Shown here in pieces: positions 1 through 4,579 of a stretch of 5,970 nt of DNA. Position 1 is the first letter of the stretch, and each line of letters starts with the position of its first letter. The notes under the pieces are model-generated. The model had not been told where the DNA came from. It worked only from the letters and a program-made list of their open reading frames with translations, and made no database searches. The position numbers and the translations under genes were made by a program. Location: contig WRCU01000105.1 of assembly GCA_009783805.1 (NCBI GenBank), positions 1 through 5,970 on the forward strand. The letters are read 5' to 3'. The DNA comes from Oscillospiraceae bacterium (GTDB lineage: Bacteria > Bacillota > Clostridia > WRCU01).

Positions 1-62
1 CCAATGTATTCGCGCATATAAGCCGAACGCCCCGGATGACCGCGGCGCGTTGCGGAATCCGC

Positions 63-1802
63 TCAGCGCACCCTTATGTGTGCCTCGCGCAGCTGCGCCT
101 CGGTGACGGCCCCTGGCGCGCCCATGAGCAGGTCTTGCGCGTTCCCGTTCATCGGGAACGCTATGACCTCCCTGATGTTGTCCGTCCCCGCTATGAGCAT
201 CAGTATCCTGTCGATGCCCGGGGCCATGCCGGCGTGCGGGGGTGCGCCGTAGCCGAAGGCGCTGAGCAGCGCGGGGAAGCGCGTCTCCAGGTCCTCCCTG
301 GGGTAGCCCGCGATCTCGAAGGCCTTGGCCATTACGTCGGGCCGGTGGTTCCTCACCGCGCCGGAGGAGAGCTCCACCCCGTTGCAGACTATGTCGTACT
401 GGAACGCCTTCACCTCCAGCGGGTCCATCGCCTCCAAGGCCGCCATCCCGCCTTGGGGCATGGAGAACGGGTTATGCGTAAAGCCGACCTTCCCCGTCTC
501 CGCGTCGATCCCGTACATAGGGAAGTCCGTCACGAAGCAGAGCTCGTACGAGCCCTCATCGATCAACCCGAGCCGCCTGCCGAGCTCCGTCCGGATCTGT
601 CCGGCCAGGCCGTCCACCGATTTTTCGTCATCGCTCACGAAGAACAGTACGTCGCCGACCTTGATACTCAGCGACTCAATCACACGGCGCATTTGCTCCT
701 CGCTTAGGAATTTGGCGATCGGGCCCTTGGGAACCGAAACGTCCTCGAACGTGATGTTGCCCAACCCTTTCATGCCTATGCCGGTCGCGTAGGCGAGCAT
801 GCCCTCGAGGAAGGACCTGGGCGCGCCCGCGGCGCCGGGGGCGACGATGCCCCGGACGGGTTTCCCCTTGAACGGCGCGAAATCGACGTCAGCGAAATGG
901 CCGGTGAGGTCCCGTATGAGCAGCGGGTTGCGTAGGTCCGGCTTGTCGGTTCCGTAGGCCAGCATGCTCTCCGAGTAGGGTATCCTCCGGAAGGGCGCGG
1001 GGGAGACCCTCCTGCCCGTAAAATGCGAGAAGGTGGCGGCGAGCACGCGCTCGGTCACGCCGAATACGTCTTCCTGGGTGGCGAACGCCATCTCGAAGTC
1101 GAGCTGGTAGAACTCCCCGGGTGACCTGTCCGCCCTCGAGTCCTCGTCCCTGAAGCATGGGGCGATCTGGAAGTACCTGTCGAAGCCGGAGGCCATGAGG
1201 AGCTGCTTGAATTGCTGCGGCGCCTGCGGGAGCGCGTAGAACATGCCCCTGTGCTTGCGGCTCGGCACCAGGTAGTCCCGCGCCCCCTCGGGGGACGATG
1301 AGGTTAGGATGGGGGTCTGCACCTCCATGAACCCGAGCGACTCCATTTGGGCGCGGAGGAACCTTATCACCTCGCTTCGCAGGGTGATCCTGGCGTGCAC
1401 GGTGGGGTTCCTCAGGTCCAGGAACCTGTACTTGAGCCGCAGGTCCTCCCGGGAAAGCGTGGACTCGGAGACCTCGAAAGGCAGGGTCCGCGAGGACTCG
1501 GACAGCACATCTATCGCGTCCGCCTGAAGCTCCACCTCGCCCGTCGGTATCCGCGCGTTGCGCGTATCCTCCGAGCGCCCGCAGAGCAGGCCCTCCGCCG
1601 AGATCACGGATTCCCGCCCGAACCCCTTGACCAGGCCCGCGTCGCTGACGACCACCTGCGTCACACCGTAGTGGTCGCGCAGGTCGATGAAGACGACGCC
1701 GCCGTGGTCGCGTATGCCCGCGACCCAGCCTGCCAGCCTCATCCGGCACCCTATATGGCTTCCCCTAGGCTCCCCGCAATTATGCGTCCTGTAAGCACCC
1801 AT
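63..1802 (-). CDS. aspS: Aspartyl-tRNA synthetase (AspRS), probably non-discriminating
   Basis: Class II aminoacyl-tRNA synthetase that charges tRNA-Asp with aspartate in the cytoplasm. At 579 residues it is close to the usual bacterial length of about 590, so it looks complete. An N-terminal OB-fold anticodon-binding domain (about 1-105) contains GWVAGIRDHGG. The catalytic core follows: KYRFLDLR (124-131), PEGARDYLVPSR (171-182), motif 2 FRDEDSRADR (217-226) and motif 3 GIDRILM (529-535) with Arg532. A GAD-type insertion lies at about 290-415. His33 in DHGG is the residue reported in non-discriminating AspRS, where discriminating E. coli AspRS has Leu30; such enzymes also charge tRNA-Asn and need GatCAB. 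That assignment is inferred. The RSPGEFYQLD and FPMNGNAQDLLMGAP stretches resemble the alphaproteobacterial/clostridial subtype rather than E. coli. The ATG start is supported by GGAGGT at 1808-1813, 5 nt upstream. Expression is controlled by the T-box leader at 1840-2131. The protein identity is very sure. Confidence 0.97.
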   Translation of the reverse strand: MGAYRTHNCGEPRGSHIGCRMRLAGWVAGIRDHGGVVFIDLRDHYGVTQVVVSDAGLVKGFGRESVISAEGLLCGRSEDTRNARIPTGEVELQADAIDVLSESSRTLPFEVSESTLSREDLRLKYRFLDLRNPTVHARITLRSEVIRFLRAQMESLGFMEVQTPILTSSSPEGARDYLVPSRKHRGMFYALPQAPQQFKQLLMASGFDRYFQIAPCFRDEDSRADRSPGEFYQLDFEMAFATQEDVFGVTERVLAATFSHFTGRRVSPAPFRRIPYSESMLAYGTDKPDLRNPLLIRDLTGHFADVDFAPFKGKPVRGIVAPGAAGAPRSFLEGMLAYATGIGMKGLGNITFEDVSVPKGPIAKFLSEEQMRRVIESLSIKVGDVLFFVSDDEKSVDGLAGQIRTELGRRLGLIDEGSYELCFVTDFPMYGIDAETGKVGFTHNPFSMPQGGMAALEAMDPLEVKAFQYDIVCNGVELSSGAVRNHRPDVMAKAFEIAGYPREDLETRFPALLSAFGYGAPPHAGMAPGIDRILMLIAGTDNIREVIAFPMNGNAQDLLMGAPGAVTEAQLREAHIRVR

Positions 1803-1839
1803 CCTGCACCTCCGTTAATTTTGCCGGGCGCCTCCGCCT

Positions 1840-1878
1840 AAAAAAAAGCCCCCCAAAGACCTACGGTCCTTGAGGGAC
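1840..1878 (-). terminator. Regulated intrinsic terminator of the aspS T-box
   Basis: A 14-bp stem is formed by GTCCCTCAAGGACC (1878-1865) and GGTCTTTGGGGGGC (1861-1848), with a GTA loop and three G-U wobbles. It is followed directly by eight U residues (1847-1840). It shares TCCCT with the antiterminator, so it is the default OFF structure when tRNA-Asp is charged. Confidence 0.93.
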
Positions 1879-1906
1879 GGGAGCCATGCTCCCGCGGTGC
1901 CACCCT
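1873..1906 (-). promoter_or_regulatory. T-box antiterminator helix
   Basis: In the transcript, AGGG (1906-1903) pairs with the downstream TCCCT (1877-1873). These enclose the UGGCACC bulge (1902-1896) that binds the free tRNA 3' end. An apical 7-bp hairpin, CGGGAGC/GCTCCCG with an ATG loop, stacks above it. The TCCCT arm is shared with the terminator, so only one structure can form at a time. Confidence 0.93.
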
Positions 1907-2137
1907 GATTGGCGCGTCAGCGCCCGACTTATGGTATTCAACTTTATGCCCGGGCCCATCTCGGCCGCGGGCGGCATGGTGGGCGTTGCCCGTCCCCTCC
2001 CGTACGCCCGGGCGCCCCTCCCAGCCTAGGGGGCGCGTCTCTTTCGGGCTTCATCGCAAAAGGGGCGGGACCCATCCGCCTATATGCGCGTCGCGGCCCA
2101 CCCGTGACGGGTTGGCGGCCGAATTCGACGCTCATCT

Positions 2138-2166
2138 ATAATACAAGGCCGCGGGCGGGAAATCAA
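2138..2166 (-). promoter_or_regulatory. Sigma-A type promoter of the aspS T-box leader
   Basis: The -35 box TTGATT (2166-2161) and -10 box TATTAT (2143-2138) are separated by 17 nt, which predicts a start near 2131. The -35 box overlaps the TGA stop of the upstream membrane-protein gene (2165-2163). aspS thus has its own promoter immediately after the PadR operon. Confidence 0.78.
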
Positions 2167-2180
2167 TCCCCGCCGCCCGC
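2151..2180. repeat. Inverted repeat at the end of the membrane-protein gene
   Basis: Perfect 8-bp arms GCGGGCGG (2151-2158) and CCGCCCGC (2173-2180) are separated by 14 nt. The stem surrounds the stop codon of the membrane-protein gene and the -35 box of the aspS promoter. It could form a transcript-end hairpin for the PadR operon, but no U-tract follows on that strand. Confidence 0.5.
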
Positions 2181-3119
2181 ATCGGGGCCCGCCCCGGGAT
2201 CCGAACCGGGGCCGCTGCGGGCTTGCCCCGAGGCCCCGCCGAAGATCGTGGACGTCATGAAGACCTGGGCGGCCAATGCGAACAGGAAGACCACCCAGGC
2301 CACATGCCAGCCGATCGCCAGCCCGAGCGCGCAGAAGACCGCTACGGCCAGGAGCCAAACCCCGCCGCTGGCCACCCCGAACCTGGCCGCCCTCACAGGG
2401 TCCACGATGCCGAACCTGAATCCAAGGAAACCCTCCACCATACGCTCTTCCATGGCCTTCAGCCATGGCTTCTGCCGCTTCTCCTCGGTCGCCAGCAGGA
2501 ACACCAGCATGCATACCGCCGGTATGAGCGGCGTGGCTTTCAAGGCTAACTGCAAGTTGACCGCCCAACCGTCCAGGTATATGGACGAGGCCACCAATCC
2601 AACGCCCAGGACCCCGGCCATGGAGGACAAGCCATATGCCGCGGCTCTGCCGCCCTTGACGGCGTAGTGCGACGCGGTCTCCTGCGTGAGCCCGAAGTAG
2701 GCGTATAGGCCGCACGCCACGGACAGGACGGCCGCGGACAGGTAAAAGGCGATCGGTCCGCCAGCACCGTCACCCTCACCGAATAAAGTCAGGGCCAGGA
2801 TCCCCAAAACCAGCATGACCAGGCTAGTGGCGGCCGACATCCCGGCCGCGGTCCTTTTGGTCACCTTGACCTTGGCGTTTATATACATCCTCCCCAAGGT
2901 CTCGTTGCGCGTCTTCTTGCCGGCCTCCTCGGCGATCGCGGTGATGTCCCCCAGCTCGGACGTCGCCTTCTCGAAGGCCTCGTCCCCATCGAGGCCGCCC
3001 TGGGTCAGCTCCCTGACCCTGTCCATGAGGTTGGCTGCCACCTCCTCCTTAAGCTCACCCGTCTCGCGCGTGTCCGCGCAGTCCGCGAACAGCCGGTCCA
3101 CGTATACCTTCTCCCTCAT
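2163..3119 (-). CDS. Permease-prefix/HAAS-like domain membrane protein
   Basis: A 318-residue integral membrane protein of unknown exact function. The N-terminal 70 residues are helical and charged (ELKEEVAANLMDRVREL at 22-38, then DEAFEKATSELGDITAIAEE at 46-65). This matches the pattern of the permease prefix domain 1/HAAS-like family, often paired with PadR regulators in Firmicutes. About six hydrophobic helices follow, at roughly 91-114, 121-144, 160-182, 189-210, 247-269 and 271-293. A Gly/Pro/Ala/Asp-rich tail ends the protein. No catalytic motif is visible and no ABC or transporter signature is seen. The ATG lies 4 nt after the stop of the padR-like gene, so the two are almost certainly cotranscribed and probably translationally coupled. 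A GGGGGG run just upstream of the start can serve as ribosome binding site. By family association it may be regulated by, or signal with, the PadR partner; that is inference. Confidence 0.85.
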   Translation of the reverse strand: MREKVYVDRLFADCADTRETGELKEEVAANLMDRVRELTQGGLDGDEAFEKATSELGDITAIAEEAGKKTRNETLGRMYINAKVKVTKRTAAGMSAATSLVMLVLGILALTLFGEGDGAGGPIAFYLSAAVLSVACGLYAYFGLTQETASHYAVKGGRAAAYGLSSMAGVLGVGLVASSIYLDGWAVNLQLALKATPLIPAVCMLVFLLATEEKRQKPWLKAMEERMVEGFLGFRFGIVDPVRAARFGVASGGVWLLAVAVFCALGLAIGWHVAWVVFLFALAAQVFMTSTIFGGASGQARSGPGSDPGAGPDAGGGD

Positions 3120-3123
3120 CCCC

Positions 3124-3456
3124 TCATCCCCCCAATATCCTGGTCAGTATGGCCTGCGCCTTGGTCAGGTCCTCCTTGTTCTGCCGATACAGCTCCCTGC
3201 CCGCGTCCGTGATGCGGTAGTACCTCCTCCTGCCGCCCATGGTCTCGTCGCCCCAATATGAGGTGACGTACCCATCGGCCTCGAGCCTCTTGTAGCTTGA
3301 GTACAGCGTCGCCTCCTTCATGCCGTGCTCGCCGCCCAGCATCTCCACGATGCTCTTGCGTATCTCGTAGCCATAACTGTCGCCTTTGGACAGCACGCTC
3401 AGGACCACCGTGTCGGTATGCCCGCGCAGCAGGTCCAGGGATGTCCCGCCTACCAT
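3124..3456 (-). CDS. PadR-family transcriptional regulator (PadR-s1, short type)
   Basis: A 110-residue winged-helix DNA-binding protein, probably a dimeric repressor of its own operon. The family pattern is clear: LDLLRGHTDTVVLSVL (7-22), GDSYGYEIRKSI (25-36), the recognition-helix region KEATLYSSYKRLEADGYV (47-64), and the wing GGRRRYYRITDAGREL (74-89). The C-terminal dimerisation helix is short, as in the PadR-s1 subgroup, and length is normal for that group. The ATG at 3456 is preceded by a purine-rich GGAGGGAGGGGGAG 4 nt upstream, a strong Shine-Dalgarno. It is the first gene of an operon with the membrane protein at 2163-3119. An 18-bp inverted repeat in its promoter is a candidate autoregulatory site. 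The effector is unknown. Confidence 0.94.
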   Translation of the reverse strand: MVGGTSLDLLRGHTDTVVLSVLSKGDSYGYEIRKSIVEMLGGEHGMKEATLYSSYKRLEADGYVTSYWGDETMGGRRRYYRITDAGRELYRQNKEDLTKAQAILTRILGG

Positions 3457-3497
3457 TTGGCTCCCCCTCCCTCCGTGAATCTTGTCTGTCGATATAC

Positions 3498-3526
3498 ATG
3501 ATGAATCATATTATTATGATTGTCAA
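3498..3526 (-). promoter_or_regulatory. Promoter of the PadR/membrane-protein operon
   Basis: A consensus -35 box TTGACA (3526-3521) and a weaker -10 box CATCAT (3503-3498) are separated by 17 nt, giving a start near 3491, about 35 nt before the padR-like ATG. The spacer holds the inverted repeat described separately. The poor -10 box could reflect a tightly regulated promoter. Confidence 0.6.
3504..3521. promoter_or_regulatory. 18-bp inverted repeat, candidate PadR operator
   Basis: The sequence AATCATA-TTAT-TATGATT is a perfect inverted repeat with 7-bp arms and a 4-nt centre. It fills the spacer of the promoter at 3498-3526 and shares one base with the -35 box. Its position would block RNA polymerase when a dimeric regulator is bound. 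PadR proteins bind AT-rich dyads in their own promoters, so autoregulation is the likeliest reading; the XRE regulator is an alternative binder. Confidence 0.6.
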
Positions 3527-3532
3527 CATAAT

Positions 3533-3560
3533 ATTATCGTCACACTATTTATTCACTCAA
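3533..3560 (-). promoter_or_regulatory. Possible second promoter for the PadR operon
   Basis: TTGAGT (3560-3555) and GATAAT (3538-3533) are separated by 16 nt and would start transcription near 3526. The -10 box overlaps the perfect 10-bp palindrome ATAATATTAT (3528-3537). It is a weaker candidate than the one at 3498-3526, since the region is AT-rich and chance matches are expected. Confidence 0.35.
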
Positions 3561-3582
3561 CCGACGCTCAACGCTTGGTTCA

Positions 3583-3610
3583 TGGACTGTCCCGAAAGGC
3601 GCTATATAAT
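3583..3610 (+). promoter_or_regulatory. Promoter of the XRE regulator/DUF4097 unit
   Basis: A perfect -10 box TATAAT (3605-3610) is preceded at 16 nt by TGGACT (3583-3588), a 4-of-6 match to TTGACA. The start should fall near 3617, about 55 nt before the XRE gene ATG. The weak -35 box suggests dependence on, or competition with, a regulator. Confidence 0.6.
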
Positions 3611-3617
3611 GGACCGT

Positions 3618-3629
3618 ACACTCGAGTGT
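3618..3629. promoter_or_regulatory. 12-bp perfect palindrome at the XRE gene transcription start
   Basis: ACACTCGAGTGT is fully self-complementary and starts within a base or two of the predicted +1 of the XRE promoter. The flanks (GGACCGT on the left, CGTACC on the right) extend the symmetry imperfectly. A dimeric HTH protein bound here would block initiation, so this is a candidate XRE autoregulatory operator. Confidence 0.5.
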
Positions 3630-3671
3630 CGTACCGAATGGCAATAATAATAAACAAGGAGAGGCTACGCG

Positions 3672-4484
3672 ATGGTCGCCGGCGCCGACAACGTAACCAT
3701 AGGGGGCTACCTACGGAAGGCCCGCATAGGGGCCGGGCTGACGCAGCAGGCCGTCGGCGACGCGCTGGGGGTGACGCCGCAGGCGGTTTCCAAGTGGGAG
3801 CGCGGAGAGTCGCTGCCGGATATCCTGTCGCTTCCCGAGCTGGCGTCCATGTACGGGGTCGGGGTGGGCGAGATACTGGCCGCGGGGGCGGCCCACAGGC
3901 CGGCCGAGGCGGAAGGCGCGGCCGGAGAGGCCGGGTCGGTCGGATCGGCCGGGTCGGAATGGGTGGGCGGCGGCGGCGGGTTCGGCCCGCGGCTGGGCGG
4001 CGAGGCCTTCGCGGCGGTGCTGAGGGCGTTCAGGGAGGCCGTGGACGCCAGGGAGGTGGGTATCTCGGGGGAAGTCTTCGCGGTCCTGAGCGGGACGCAG
4101 AGGGACATGCTCCTCAAGGAGCTGGTGGGCCTGAAGGACTGTGGGATCCTGGCGGATGAGGCGATCCCGTACCTGGGCCCGGCCCAACGCGCCGCGCTCA
4201 TCACCGACTTGGCGGAGATGGGGGAGTACGGGGCCCTGGAAAGGCTGCTGCCCTACTCGTCCAGGGAGGTGAGGACGAAAGTCCTCGTCATGCTCCTCGG
4301 GCGCAGGGAGTTCGGGTTCCTGCAAGAGATGTTTCTGTACCTCAACAAGGAGCAGAAGGACATGGCGCTGGCCTACTTCACCGAGAACGAGCCGGACTGG
4401 GATTTTCTCGACGGATTGGCACCTTATTTGGACAAGGGCCAACGGCATGCGCTCGATGGGATGGAGAGGATGGCCGGGCGCTGA
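3672..4484 (+). CDS. XRE-family HTH regulator with C-terminal helical repeats
   Basis: A 270-residue protein, predicted cytoplasmic and DNA-binding. Residues 11-66 form a Cro/C1-type helix-turn-helix: LRKARIGAGLTQQAVGDALG, then VTPQAVSKWERGESLPD with the recognition helix. A Gly/Ala/Ser-rich flexible linker follows (about 72-110). The remainder is predicted all-helical and contains five degenerate units of 28-29 residues. Each has the core Y-L-x-x-x-Q-R/K, with the aligned Gln (Val in unit 3) at positions 143, 172, 200, 228 and 257. These repeats look like HEAT-type helical hairpins and may bind a partner or sense a signal. The ATG is supported by AAGGAGAGG 7 nt upstream. It lies 95 nt before the DUF4097 gene in the same direction, with no obvious terminator between, so an operon is likely. 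I do not recognise a named orthologue. Confidence 0.9.
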   Translation: MVAGADNVTIGGYLRKARIGAGLTQQAVGDALGVTPQAVSKWERGESLPDILSLPELASMYGVGVGEILAAGAAHRPAEAEGAAGEAGSVGSAGSEWVGGGGGFGPRLGGEAFAAVLRAFREAVDAREVGISGEVFAVLSGTQRDMLLKELVGLKDCGILADEAIPYLGPAQRAALITDLAEMGEYGALERLLPYSSREVRTKVLVMLLGRREFGFLQEMFLYLNKEQKDMALAYFTENEPDWDFLDGLAPYLDKGQRHALDGMERMAGR

Positions 4485-4579
4485 AGACCGCGGGGCGGGC
4501 CTCATAGCAAGGATATCGCAATGGGTGGTCGGCAAGGCGAAACGATGCGGCATAATCCATGAGACGGAGGGTTTGAAAA

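Larger units (their letters stand above)
1840..2131 (-). promoter_or_regulatory. T-box leader of aspS (tRNA-Asp-sensing riboswitch)
   Basis: The untranslated leader of aspS is about 330 nt from the predicted start near 2131 to the ATG, and it contains the conserved T-box AGGGTGGCACCGCG (1906 down to 1893). The bulge reads UGGC, so its variable base C should pair with discriminator G73, which is the base of tRNA-Asp; this matches the downstream gene. A Stem I candidate is visible: a GCGCCCC/GGGGCGC helix preceded by AAGAGA (an AG-bulge-like motif) and capped by a loop containing CUGGGA, within about 2045-2010. Upstream of it is GAUGAAG. The specifier triplet is not certain; a GAC (Asp) occurs at 1994-1992, but competing pairings of the GC-rich arms leave its position open. 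Uncharged tRNA should favour the antiterminator and allow aspS transcription. Confidence 0.92.

Noticed and set aside
1..17. Possible start of a gene on the minus strand (MREYI...) after aspS
   Set aside because: Only five codons are present before the window edge and no good ribosome binding site is seen upstream.
889..1749. Open frame of 286 codons on the minus strand
   Set aside because: It lies inside aspS in another frame and is rich in Arg, Gly and Pro, typical of a high-G+C shadow.
3711..4553. Open frame of 280 codons antisense to the XRE gene
   Set aside because: No family resemblance, no convincing ribosome binding site, and it covers a well-supported gene on the other strand.
4501..4579. 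Separate promoter for the DUF4097 gene (CATAAT at 4551-4556)
   Set aside because: No acceptable -35 box lies 16-18 nt upstream; cotranscription with the XRE gene is simpler.
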